DNA of 64,000 nucleotides from Oikopleura dioica (Eukaryota; Chordata; Appendicularia; Copelata; Oikopleuridae). The position numbers and the translations under genes were made by a program. Location: contig OU015569.1 in NCBI GenBank assembly GCA_907165135.1, positions 5,456,001-5,520,000 on the forward strand, written 5' to 3'. Below are positions 12,758-24,020 of this stretch, piece after piece (within the stretch, counting starts at the first letter, position 1; every line of letters starts with the position of its first letter). Below the pieces are notes generated by a model. The model was not told the origin of the DNA. It worked only from the letters and a program-made list of their open reading frames with translations, and did no database searches.

Positions 12758-13638
12758 ATGAACACAGGCATTGTCAGAGCGTGTAGAAGTATGTCGCAGA
12801 AGGTTCTGTTCAGGCAGCTTTTCGAGAAAGAGTCGTCCACCTATACTTATATTTTGGGATGCAAGAGAACTAAGAAAGCTATCATTATTGGTAAGTTACG
12901 CAGCCCTCAGGAGTCGGATATTTCTAACGATAAGACACGTCTAGATCCTGTCGATCTTACGGTGGAGAGGGACGCGAAATTGTTGAAAGAGCTTGGACTG
13001 ACGCTAGTGAAAGCCTTGAACACGCATGTTCACGCAGATCATATAACTGGCACTCATCTTCTTCGGGCCCACTTTGAAGGGCTTCAGACAGGACTCGGAT
13101 CGGCGAACACGGCCAAGTCGGACGAGAAGTTTGATGATAATTTTAAAATTGAAGTTGGGGACATCAATTTGGAAGTTCGACACACACCAGGTGTGCCTCC
13201 TGCATCATTTTGTTTTGAAATTGTTTAATCAGGGCATACAAACGGGTGCGTAACTTATGTGGATCACGATGGCGGTGCCGCATTCACAGGAGACGCTTTA
13301 CTTATTCGAGGATGCGGAAGAACTGATTTTCAAGAAGGTAAAATAGCTCTTCTAAAAGTAACTTTTCTTATTGGGCAATTTAAGGCTGCTCGAAAACCCT
13401 TTTCAAATCAGTTCACGATCGCATTTTCTCGCTGCCGGAGGACTTCAAGATCTACCCAGCTCATGATTACAAGGGACAGACCTCGAGCTCTGTCCATGAA
13501 GAGAAGCAATTCAACCCAAGATTGACCAAGTCCGAAACGGAATTCGTCGACATTATGGAAAACCTCGGTCTTGCTTATCCGAAGATGATCGACAAAGCTC
13601 TCCCCTGGAATTTGAATTGTGGCGTTGAGCCCGAATGA
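12758..13638 (+). CDS. ETHE1: Persulfide dioxygenase ETHE1 (metallo-beta-lactamase fold)
   Basis: Mitochondrial iron enzyme that oxidises glutathione persulfide in sulfide detoxification. Four exons, introns 12891-12944, 13191-13232 and 13338-13384. The first 12 residues ([12 protein letters not shown]) are basic and could be a short mitochondrial leader before [20 protein letters not shown]. Metal-site motifs are intact: [10 protein letters not shown], then [13 protein letters not shown] across the second junction, [18 protein letters not shown], and [14 protein letters not shown]. The C-terminal part ([14 protein letters not shown] equivalent, then [18 protein letters not shown]) is typical of ETHE1 rather than glyoxalase II. 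Length, about 245 residues, fits the family. It is first of four closely spaced plus-strand genes; CALML4 starts 112 bp downstream. Confidence 0.95.
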
Positions 13639-13750
13639 ATTACCTAATCTGAAAGACACATTACTAGCAGTATTTATCATCATTCTTCTTTATAATTACC
13701 GATTCAACATTTCTTCGATATGAAAAGTGAAGTTCTGAATTTTAAGAAAC

Positions 13751-14354
13751 ATGGCTCGATACTTATCGCAAAAGCAAATCGACGAGTTCAGGGAGTGCTT
13801 CAACCTCTACGATCGAAAGAAGCAAAACAAAATTTCCACAAGGCTAGCTTCCAGATATTATAGAGAAAATATAATTTTGAACTGTTATCTGTAAGCTATA
13901 CAGGGATGTCATAACTGTTATGAGATCTCTCGGAACATATCCGACCAAGAAGGAAATTGAAAGTCACTTCAAAACTTATGATAAGAAGCACGGTGACGAC
14001 GTCGAGTTCTCGACCTTTTTGAACATTATGTAAGGGCATTTCGACTCTTTTGAAAATTCTTATTCTAAGGCATCAACAACTGAGTCAGGAAAACGCGGCG
14101 AAGGAAATACTCGCCGCGTTCAAGCAATCGGACTGGGAAAAGAAGGGCTTCGTCACCGTCCAAGAAGTGCGCCAAATACTAACGAGAACGGGCGAAAAGG
14201 TGCGCTAACGCCTTGTTGTTATGTTCATCCGTATGTTTAGCTCACAAGTCGAGAATGTGACTTGCTCCTCCGATCTGCAAATGTCCAATCAAATGGCTAC
14301 ATTAAATACGACGAGTTTGTGTCTTTCATCACCTCGCCTCTTCCAGACTACTGA
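13751..14354 (+). CDS. CALML4: Calmodulin-like protein 4 (EF-hand)
   Basis: About 153 residues with the CALML4 framework: MARYLSQKQIDEFRECFNLY at the start, DVITVMRSLGTYPTKKEIES, DDVEFSTFLNIMHQQLSQEN, and a C-terminus KYDEFVSFITSPLPDY matching the ITLPGRDY-type end of vertebrate CALML4. Most EF-hand loops lack the acidic residues needed for calcium, as in the family, whose vertebrate member is a myosin light chain of brush-border and inter-microvillar adhesion complexes. Introns are 13843-13903, 14030-14069 (only 40 bp) and about 14200-14240. The first intron begins GC (AAG|GCTAGC) and ends CAG, a GC-AG intron needed to keep the frame ISTRDVITV. An AATAAA at 14456-14461 is a likely polyadenylation signal just before the next cistron. 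Confidence 0.9.
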
Positions 14355-14455
14355 TTGGCGCCTTTACGACCTGATTTTCGATTTCTATTCTTTGATTTTT
14401 TCTTCTTTAGCTCCACTGTCAGTTCCATTTTCTGTTGATTCTTTCTTTGATTCCG

Positions 14456-14461
14456 AATAAA
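14456..14461 (+). terminator. AATAAA polyadenylation signal of CALML4
   Basis: Lies 102 bp after the CALML4 stop and about 25 bp before a TTACAG acceptor (ending 14485) in front of the next cistron, the spacing expected where 3' end formation and SL addition are coupled. Confidence 0.6.
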
Positions 14462-14525
14462 GCTTTATCTTCTAATTAATTACAGCCAATAGATATCTTC
14501 TTTCGCTTAAATTGAGTTTTTATCT

Positions 14526-15102
14526 ATGAGAATGAACGAGACTCCAGATGATCTCGATTTGAAGCTTATTGCCGAAAACTGTCAGCGCGAGCAATCGAGC
14601 TACAAAAACTGTTTGCGCTACGGCGAAGCAAATTATCAGAAAATGAAAGAAAGAATGTTCTTCGCACCATTATCAAATGAGGAAAATATTGGGTTTAAAC
14701 GTCTCTTAATTTCCCAATTTTATCTTATCGTAAAGCCGATAGTTTAGCCCTTTATTCGTATTTCCTCTTGGACATGTTATTTTCAATCCAACAACAGAGC
14801 TAGAGTGATGCCGAACCAACACTATCCTCATGAGTGCGATGTTTTATTGGAAAATGAGCGAAATTGTCTGGCGTTTTGGACAAAGATCTCGGGCAATTAC
14901 AACAAAAAGGGCCTTTTCAAAGAAAGAACAGGCACGCCCGACGCATCGGCTAGACAATTTATCTTAGAAGAGATGAAATCAATGCAAAAACTACCCTACA
15001 TTGGTATGATCTATTTATCGCTACTGCTAAATACAACGAATTTAAGAGGTATCAGCCGAGTATCTTCGCCAATTTGCCGGGGTCAATCAAGAAACGATCT
15101 AA
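14526..15102 (+). CDS. Twin CX9C protein, probably mitochondrial intermembrane space or mitoribosome
   Basis: Not assigned to a named family. Exon 1 (14526-14692) begins MRMNETPDDLDLKLIAEN and contains CQREQSSYKNC, a CX9C motif; exon 2 (from 14798) contains CDVLLENERNC, a second CX9C, in the context YPHEC...NCLAFWTKI. Twin CX9C pairs are the substrate signature of the Mia40/CHCHD4 disulfide relay. The last exon is read as VSAEYLRQFAGVNQETI after a 43-bp intron 15004-15046; if the intron instead ends at 15048 the frame runs on differently. Predicted length is about 143 residues. The two motifs are farther apart (about 45 residues) than in compact CHCH proteins. It lies between CALML4 and MGME1; its stop is only 37 bp before the presumed MGME1 trans-splice acceptor. 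Confidence 0.65.
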
Positions 15103-15128
15103 ATATTCTCCTCTCATTTCTATTTAAA

Positions 15129-15139
15129 TTCCAATTCAG
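15129..15139 (+). promoter_or_regulatory. Probable trans-splice acceptor before MGME1
   Basis: TTCCAATTCAG, 37 bp after the stop of the twin CX9C cistron and 38 bp before the MGME1 ATG. Confidence 0.6.
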
Positions 15140-15176
15140 AATAAATCGCTTTTCTCTCATTGGTACCATTTTTAGT

Positions 15177-16376
15177 ATGATCAGGATCGCCAGGCGATGC
15201 ATAAGTGGGTTGGAAAGACCGCTGAGAAGTCTGAAAGACTGGGGGAATGTTCTTCAGAACATGGAAAAGCTCGTTTACGCGAATGGGCACGGACAATTAT
15301 TACCCAATCCAGGAAAAGAAGAAAGCAGTACCGCGTAAACTCGTTTCTCAAATTTTATCTTGTTTATTTCAAAATCTCAGGCCGATATTGGAAGTGCTGA
15401 GAAGCATCAAAATCCAGGAGCGGTTGACACTCAACGGGGAACCTCATTTGAAGCCTGGTAAAATTGAAGCTGAAGACTTTGGCGATAAGGTTGCTGGAGT
15501 AACTTCGATTCTACAGAAGACTATGTCAGAAAATCAGCGGGAAGTTCTGCGCCGATGGAGGGAAAGGATGATACTCGAAATGGGCGAAAGCGGCTTCAAG
15601 ATTTATCAAAGAAATCTTTTGGAGCACGGGACGGACACTCACTATCTGATCGAGTGTTTTGCGAAAGAAAACGAGGCTGCTTTTGAAAAGTCGTTCGAAA
15701 AAGCGGGGCACGACGTAAAAGCCTTTTGGAAGTCAGTTGAACCAATTTTGAGAAGTGGAGACGTTACAATCAAGGAATCTGAGTACAGAATACAAAACTC
15801 GCAGTTACCATACACTGGCATTGCAGATAGCATAGGAAGGGTTCTGATGAAAGACGTTTGAGGTGACTCTTATTCCAAGAATTGAATTTTCTTGTTGTAG
15901 TGTTAGTCTAACACTGTTAGATTCAATATGCTGCTTTTTGATAATTTTCCAAATTTTTTCTACTACCTGATCATAACTCGTAAAAAGGATACATCCACAA
16001 GTTTGGCTGGTGCATCATCGACTGGAAAACAAGCCAAAAACGTAAAACTGTTTGTTCGCTTCAACTGCAGTAATTTTGTGAAGATAAGTTCAGAATCTCT
16101 CGCAGTGCTTTGACGAGCCGCTACAGATCGCTGCGTATGCCGCAGCGCTTGGGTTGAATAAAGGGGCTTTAGTCAAGATCTACAAAGACAGGACATGGAT
16201 TAATGGTTTTTTGTTTACAGAACAATAAGCGTTTTTAACGCTATTATTCGTTAACCCATCATAGACCCTGCGATATCATTTATATTACCCCACCCGAAAT
16301 GAAGCTTTACTGGAATTCATTCCTCGAGCGTTTCGAAAAGTATGCGGCAATGAGCTACACCAATAAGAAGACGTAA
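15177..16376 (+). CDS. MGME1: Mitochondrial genome maintenance exonuclease 1 (MGME1)
   Basis: PD-(D/E)XK single-strand DNA exonuclease that trims flaps and degrades linear mitochondrial DNA. The N-terminus MIRIARRCISGLERPLRSL is an Arg-rich amphipathic mitochondrial targeting sequence. Exon 2 starts at 15381 (intron 15335-15380) and contains VTSILQKTMSENQREVLRRW and RMILEMGESGFKIYQRN, both close to vertebrate MGME1. Catalytic motifs follow: YTGIADSIGR with its Asp, then FGWCIIDWKTSQ (Asp and Lys of the D-x-K pair) near 16000-16045, FDEPLQIAAYAAAL near 16110-16150, and the last exon DIIYITPPEMKLYWNSFLER ending at TAA 16374. The donor of the intron between about 15840 and 15985 could not be fixed with a canonical GT in frame and may be another G*-AG junction. 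Confidence 0.9.
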
Positions 16377-19300
16377 TTCATCAACGATGATAAAAATTGT
16401 TTCAATTGATTGTTATAATGCTTTTGTTAAATTTTTTCACACCAGAGCAACTCTGATATAAAAGACTTTTTGACTTTTTGAATTAAATTCATTGAAAATC
16501 CAGCTCCCATCTCACTGCCAACTGGAAAATTACGAAAAAAAACCAGTCACACTCTAATTTTGTAAAAAAAAAAACGTTCTATCTATTTCTTTCATTCTAA
16601 TTGGCGGACTCGTATGTCTTTACTCTATTTTTACTCGTGAAAAGTTATTAAAATTTATGTCCAAATTGATGATTTCCGGCTGAGTCTTGGCGTAGGTGGA
16701 AACTGCTGGCATTAAAAGGGCTTTCTCGGTTTCTTCAAATGTCGTGCGAACAAGAGAGAAATACTCTGAGGTTTCAAAAGCGCAATTATCTCAACGTATT
16801 TAAAACTCCTTTAGTGAGAAATCCGCAATTTAATTCAAAAGTGCTTAAAACCTCACTACCTTGCACTCTTTAGTCTTTCTAGGATAGAAATTCTAGCGAA
16901 TACCACTTTTAAATTCCTAATAGGGATCTCCTATAACAGGAATTTATTATTAATATAAACTTTGCGTAATCGATTCTTCAATCCTAAGACTTCCTAACTC
17001 GCTAAATTCTTATACTAGATAGGATTTCTATCACGAAAGTAACGCAAATAGTAACCGTGACCACGACCTTGATAATTTACCGTATCTATTTGTCGTTTCT
17101 CCCACTGTAGGATACAGAATGTGTATTCTGTCATTGATGCTGTCAATATTCTCATTTATTTTACTGACTTTGTTATTTATTTGAAGGTTTTGGCATAGCA
17201 ACTCGCAAAAAAAAGAATGATCTTTCCTAGCTCTGTTTGAACTAACATGTCCATACAATAAAACTTTATTGCCGTCGATTATGAATGCAAATGAAGCAGA
17301 TAACCCGTGACCATGTTATATATTGTGTTAAAGCTCGAATTCCTTTAACTGACCTTTTCATGGACCCTTGGCATTCCGTAGCTATCGCTAAATCGCTAGC
17401 CTAAACAGTACACGCACTTCCGCTTCGATTGCGCTGGAGCGAAAATAACAAAAGACTTCCCTTTCAGACATTTTAAACCTCAGAGTTATGTGCACAATCG
17501 TAAATCCCAGCGTTCAAACCGGCTGACGAATATCGCTTGATAAACTACAGGTAAGAAGCAACCATTCTCATAGACAATGAGGTTAATTTTTATTGAGGAA
17601 CCTCGTTTTTCTTGTAGATGAATTGGCCATGTTGAGTAATGAGAAAGTCATTTACTAAAATAAGACGTCACCTGCTATTTGATCTTCATAAAGTCTAAAA
17701 AGTCGTTCTTTGTTTAGCTTGATGAGTATTCTAGAGGAGCACTGTAGTCATTTAGAAATAAGTTACTTATTGCTTGGCCGCGCTTGGCTTCGTCATAGAG
17801 TCGATACCAACGCGTGAATTCAAAAGAGAAAAAACGACCGATTTTTTACTTTTTTTCTAAAAGTAAACTTTGACCTGCTGTAAGTATGCATTTTATTTAT
17901 GAAAACTGCCTTGTGTACGGCGCTAGATATATTTATGCCGGAAATACCGATATTAGAAAAAACAGAACACATAAATGGGAGAGCGAATAATCGAGGAGGT
18001 ACTAGGCGGCTTGGAATAATTCTAAGTCAAAGCTGTACAATCTAGTCACCGTATGGATAAATGCGTTTGCGGTTAAGGCGAATCGATAATATAGTCTTTT
18101 ATCACGTGGCAATTGCACGGGTGGACAGTCTTCTGAATTCCCCTTTGAGACCTATAATTAAGTGGTATTAGATTTGACTAACGCGAGGCCTGAACACATT
18201 TAAACATCCCTTGCAGAGAAATGAAATCAAGGAAGATAACCTTCCAAGCTTGTCTAGGCTTATTTGGATAACTCCTCGTTGCTTCACGCAGAATTATTTA
18301 GTTCTTAAAGAATTCTGAATTCACCTGCAATCTACAGCGCGGAATAAATTTGCTCTAAGGAGCAGTTTAATCCTGCACTCTTCCGCGCAAAAGTTAACTC
18401 GGCAAATGAACTTATAAACTCTCTTGTAAGGAAAACCCAGCCAAACAGAGCTTAAGTTTTTACGAGCGCCAGGACATGCTTTGATGCGTGAATAAGTTTC
18501 GTTAGATTATTCACTCCTGATCTACCAATCTGCTTTTTGCGTTATTCTATGATTCAACTGTCTTTTGCTGGAACTTGTTTGAGATACAATTTCGTAAATC
18601 CTAATCAGAGACTACGCTAATGTTTTCGATTCCTACGATAGCGAAAGAGTGTTTTATCTCGTGGAAAGTATTTCTGAAAACTGATAGCAATCAATGATGA
18701 GTAACTGGTTAACTTTTGATAATCATATCAGATTTACCAGCTCGTTTTTTGCCAAACGAATGACGCAAAATGCAAGCCTACTTCATAGCATTCTGAAACT
18801 GTTTTGATGAATATGGCCACTTGACAGCAATCTAATAGGAAATAAGCATTCGTTGCCCGCTCTTTATTGGAGATCTGATTGCATTACAGATAATGAAATT
18901 TATGTTCCGATAAGTGCGGCTTTTATTATTGGTAGGTCGCCAAGTAACGCGCGGTGCGCTTCAAATAGGGGTCAAACGTGGATGACGATTTCCAGTGTAA
19001 AACAATAGTGAGATCTATTTTTCCAGTAGGAAATTCAAACAATTGGAATTTGGTTTTTTCGGAGGCGCTCGTTTCGCTTGAAGCGCGAGAAACAGAAAAG
19101 AGAACGAGAAAAAGCAAAAAGAGAGGGAGAGAAAGAAGGCGATGTGCCCAACGCCCCGCTAGACGGACAAGCTCGGACTAATTGAATTTTTCCTATTGAT
19201 CCGCCATCTTAACACTCTGGGCGGTTTTCGTCTCCCTCACTGACGAAAGCTTAGAGACAACAAGAATTCTAGAATTGAAGGACTTGGACTTGTTTTCAAG

Positions 19301-21355
19301 GCTGAGAAATTCTCAGTTTATCAACCCCGCGCGAAAAGGTATTCATCCCTCTTTCTACCAACCTATCGCCCAGTCATTCATTGCATCTCCGAGCGGACTC
19401 ACTCATTCATGCGCAGAGTAATCCACTATCAATGTATTATAATTAAGTCGCTTCTCACGACTTATCTTTGTCATATAAAGAAATTGATAAATCCATTTGT
19501 TCTGGTTTTATTTTCTTGTAGACGCGGAATTTTAAAAGACGCACTCTAATGCGATTATGTAAATTCTTTTGCATGTCTTCACCCTGGTGGAAATCAGTGC
19601 GCGATCGTTGCAGAATTTTTTCTGCGGCATGGTCAAATTCAAGTTTGCTCCTAATGAGTTCATTTCTCCGTGTGCTCCCGAGTCCCGCGTAGATTTGACA
19701 AAAGGGGAGGACAAAGGTCTTCAACCTTTTGTTGGGGCCCTTAATCTACTCCGTGCTCGCGTCCTGTCTCATGAAGTACTCGCATAAGATGAACAATCTA
19801 ATTTTCGCGCTTTTGATTTACGGCAATGAGAAAATTAGGAGAAATCTCGCTATGTGAAATCAAGGAAGAGAAGTGTCGTTTTGGAATGGCGTGACCTACT
19901 TTAGTACGCGATTACTTAATTGAAGATTTAGCCGCCCCACGAGTGTTATAAATATACGTGCGAATATTTACAGTGAGCGCACTCAATCGATGCATTTCTG
20001 TTCGAGCACGTCATTTTTATCACGACGAGTTAGACCCGGCCTTGTCGATGTCCGTCAGTTTGCAAATGAATGGGATGAATAATTTACATTCACTTATTCT
20101 CTATATACCATTTTTTATTAAATGCTCAATTTTCGTTCAATTGACATTTTTCGTTTTGTTCGTTAATTCGTCTTCTGTGGTGACCAACGAACGTGACAAA
20201 TTTCAAGTGCTTCTGCTTCTCCCAGCCCCTCGTTAAGTGGTGAGAGATTGGAGAACAAAAAACTTGAAAGAAAAAGAGAAATTTTCAATTTCGTCAAGAG
20301 TTGTCGCATTCTTACTTTCTACTTTTCGTTTTCCTTCAAGATCGGAAACGAAATTGTATTTCTTTCTTTTCTAAATTAACCCTCTGACTTTATAGAGATT
20401 AATTATTTCGCGCCATAAAATCTTGTTACAAGTAACAGTCTTACCTCCTCATGACGAAATAATGACTTCATTCGTTTGAATCAGCTGGCGATTCTTAGGG
20501 GTCTTATAAGTCATTACTCTTGTTCGAGCATTAAATTTAGTCCCTAACGTTTTAATTGCGTTATGGAACCTAGCAAATGTTTATGTCAAGTGATAAAAAG
20601 AAAACCGCTCGTAAAAGTCTATCGTTGAACGTTAATGAGTAATTTATTTCCAAAAAGTTCATGATGTCCACCTCTCTTGAATTTGAGATTCTCGTAAAGG
20701 AGTTACATAAATCCCGATTCCAAAAAGAGGAAATGCTGAACAAAAGCAGAGGCAAATATAGATTCTTTTTTATGTCCGCCACGCTGTAAATGACAAGGCT
20801 CGGAAATGACGCCTTTCGGATAGAGCATGACTTAAATTTTCTTAGTCCCTCCTCACTAAAGTTTACAAAGAGATATTCGTCCGTGTTACATTCATTAATT
20901 GAAGCATAGCGAGCCTTTACGGCGCATACCGCTATAGCTCGTTAAATTACTTTTCTTAGAGTTTGAATATTTTCGGCGCTATTGCCTTCAGAGAAATAAT
21001 AAGGTCTCGTAACAAAAAAATACCATAGTGCGGCTAAGGAAATAATAAGGAACTTTAAATGCATCATTAATGCGTGTTCTGTTAAAAGACGTGTGTCCCG
21101 AGAGATCCCGATGAATTTAGGAGAGAAAGATAGAAAACCGCAGAGAGAGCGCGAGAGAAAATAAGAGTCCGAGCTCCTCTTTTTCCCCGAAATCGGCTTT
21201 AAAAGCTGAATCATTTTCTCACTTTTTCAAAAAAGCAAATTTGAATTAGAGAAAAACAAAACAAAAATAAAATTTTCACACTTTCCTGTTAAGAGCTGGT
21301 TTCTTTTTGGTCGATCGAAATTGGGTGACAAGTTTCGTCGACAAGAACGACGACA
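16377..21355. other. About 5 kb without a recognisable gene
   Basis: AT-rich sequence with only short open frames, none of which chain into a plausible multi-exon protein. A purine-rich patch at about 19090-19140 (AGAAACAGAAAAGAGAACG) produces Lys/Arg-rich frames by composition. I found no 5S, SL or tRNA gene and no long inverted repeat. Next to gaps of tens to hundreds of bases elsewhere in the window this is unusually long, so it may hold distal regulation for UGT or MGME1 or an unrecognised non-coding transcript. Confidence 0.4.
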
Positions 21356-24020
21356 ATGAAGCTTTCCTTGCTCCTCGCCCTCGTCGCGGTCGGTGCTGAT
21401 GCCTCCAAAATCTTAGTTTGGCCAGCAGAATGGAGCCACTGGATCAATATGAAGGTAACAGACCCCTCACACGCACTAATATTTGATTTGATTACTGGGT
21501 ACATCCATTTCAATCTGCGCGTTTAAATAACGTTTAAACTTTATTGTCCGTGAAAGAAGCGTTATTATGCAACCTGCGCCACAGTTTACATTTAAAGCCC
21601 GCCCAATTACACCTCTTTTTAATTTATGGTGACTTTTAGCAAATTGAAATGAAATTAATTTTCAGTAGACAAGATGTCTACAGGGAGCCACAAGTTAAAC
21701 CCGCATTTTTATCGTAGTGTTACAAAATATCGCAATTTATAATAAAATATATACATTGTAATCTTATCACAGTGTGGGGCTGCGGTATTTTTCAGATATT
21801 TTCAGTCTTTTAGACAACAACTCGACTCATGAGTTAGTTAAAATTCATGTTAAACTTTGAGGTGCGATTAATATATAAGTGCACGTAGTACTCGATCTCT
21901 CACATATTTTCGGACATTCAAGGTTTATTTCAGATTATAATAAAAGAGCTGATCAGCCGCGATCACGAAGTGGCGATCATGCGTTCCTCGGCATACACGG
22001 ACTTTATCAAGATCGATATTCCAGAGGCGACCTATATCGACTTCTATGTGCCTTACGAAGAAGGCCACCATCTGCAGAGTATGGATAAGGTGCTCTCACA
22101 AGTCAAACTCGGCGATCCGGCAGAATCCTCTTTCTTCGGGAAAGCTTACGCGATGGTTAGTTTTGTTGCTGAACAGTTATCTATGAGGAAAGGGACGCAA
22201 CTAATACGAATAATGATATCCTTAGGATTCTATTCTATAGGATGTAGACTGAAGGCTATATTCAATTGGCTTTTCTAAACAAAGTTATCCCTTCGAAGAA
22301 TGAACCAATGTGAGCTGGTCATGAAAAACTCAACCCTTCTCAACTCGTTAAACGCTACTGACTTTGACTTGGTGTTAGCGGATCCGACGGTGATGTGCGG
22401 CGAACTCATCGCCACCAAGATGGGAGTGCCATTCGTTTACAATGTGCGCACACTGCCAGCCGAGCTGCACTTTTCGCTTTCGCAGACGCCGATGCCCCTT
22501 AGCTATGTGCCTATGATTAACACTGAGTTTTCGGACACGATGAATCTTTTCGAGCGAACGATGAATATGATCACCTACGTATACCAAACCATCGGCGTCC
22601 GAGCTGGATTATCCATGATGGACTCAATTGTTCACAAATACATCGACTCGAACCGAAGCTTTCTGGATATTGTCAGTCAAAGCTCTATGTGGCTCATCAG
22701 GTACGAATGGCCGCTGAATAAACTTCCCTGCTGTAATCTATTGCGCTTTGTCCCTTCTTCACTTCGCAAATTTGATTTGATCAACTTCCTACTAAGCCCC
22801 TATTGTACTTCGTGCTTGCTCACGCTTAATGCCCTTGCGCTTCTCAGAGCTTACTTGGCAACAGTATATTCTACATACGTGTGCCTAGGCAACAGCCAAA
22901 ACAAGCGTACTTGACTCTGAGCAAGGTCATCTCATTTTCTACAAAGCATTTCAGTTGACGATAGATGCTAATTGGTGTTTAGAACAGACTTCGCCTTCGA
23001 ATATCCTCGACCACTGATGCCAAACGTTAAATTCATTGGAGGCTTTCATTGCCAAGAAGCAGAGCCCCTCAAAGACCAGAGCCTTGTGGACTGGATCAAC
23101 GAGGCAGACGATGGAATCATCGTTTTCTCCATGGGTTCTATGGTTCGCTCGATGCACAAATCCAAAGCGGAAGTAATCGCGGCCGCTCTTGCGAGGCTCC
23201 CGCAGCGGGTCATCTGGCGATATGACGGAGAGATGCCTGACTCGCTCGGAGCGAACACGAAGACCATGGATTGGATCCCCCAAAATGAACTCATGGGACA
23301 CCCGAAGACCAAGCTATTCATTTCTCACGGAGGCAAGTAGCTGTTAAAGGCATTTATATGCTCCGTTCACATATAATAACGGATTTAAAGATCGGTCGTG
23401 TTATTTGATAAATCACACCGCGAGTGTAAATATCGAACGTCAAATAAATTTTTTTAGACTAATATCTGTTTGTAGGAACTAATGGGCTCTACCAAGCGAT
23501 ATACCATGGCGTGCCAGTAGTTGGTGTTCCTCTACTCGTAGATCAGTTTGACAACATGCTTCGAGTGACCGAGCGCGGCGCAGGCGTCACCCTAGACATC
23601 ACTTCTCTCACCTCCGACGATCTTTACGAGGCTGTCACAAGGTACCCCCGTTTCAATTTTATCCCACTTAGAGAACTCTTCCTAGGGTTATCGAAGACTA
23701 CTCCTTCACTGAGAACGCGCGGTCGATGAGCCGCATCCATCGGGACAAGGCGATGACGCCGCTCGAAGCCGCAGTTTTCTGGATCGAGTACACGATAAGA
23801 ACCAAAGGCGCGTTTCACTTGCGTCCAGCTGCGCACAACTTGTACTGGTACCAGTACTTGATGCTCGACTCGATAGCGTTAATATTTGCTGTCTTATACG
23901 TCCTCTATAGATTTCTTCCGACGACGTTACGGTTTATCTTTAGTAGTAGTTTAAGGTAAGCTCCATTTCAGTAAACATGAGAAAGACCAAACTTTTAGAC
24001 TAAAACTGAAAACCGAGTAA
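21356..24020 (+). CDS. UGT: UDP-glucuronosyltransferase (UGT), ER type I membrane protein
   Basis: Transfers sugar from a UDP-sugar to small lipophilic acceptors in the ER lumen. The signal peptide MKLSLLLALVAVGADASK precedes KILVWPAEWSHWINMK. Later exons give VLADPTVMCGELIATKMGVP, then RTDFAFEYPRPLMPNVKFIG and the UGT signature region: WINEADDGIIVFSMGSMV, MDWIPQNELMGHPKTKLFIS, HGGTNGLYQAIYHGVPVVGV and PLLVDQFDNMLRV. A transmembrane helix (YLMLDSIALIFAVLYVLYRF) and a short lysine tail ending KLKTE close the protein. Introns: 21455-21933, about 22152-22298 (best read as GA-AG), 22701-22982, 23333-23475 (GC-AG, GGAG|GCAAGT), 23642-23685 and about 23956-23998. The gene stands alone, with long flanks on both sides. 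Confidence 0.93.

Noticed and set aside
18926-19181. Lys/Arg-rich frames in the 5-kb gap, resembling a nuclear protein tail
   Set aside because: The composition follows from an AG-rich tract; no flanking exons could be joined.
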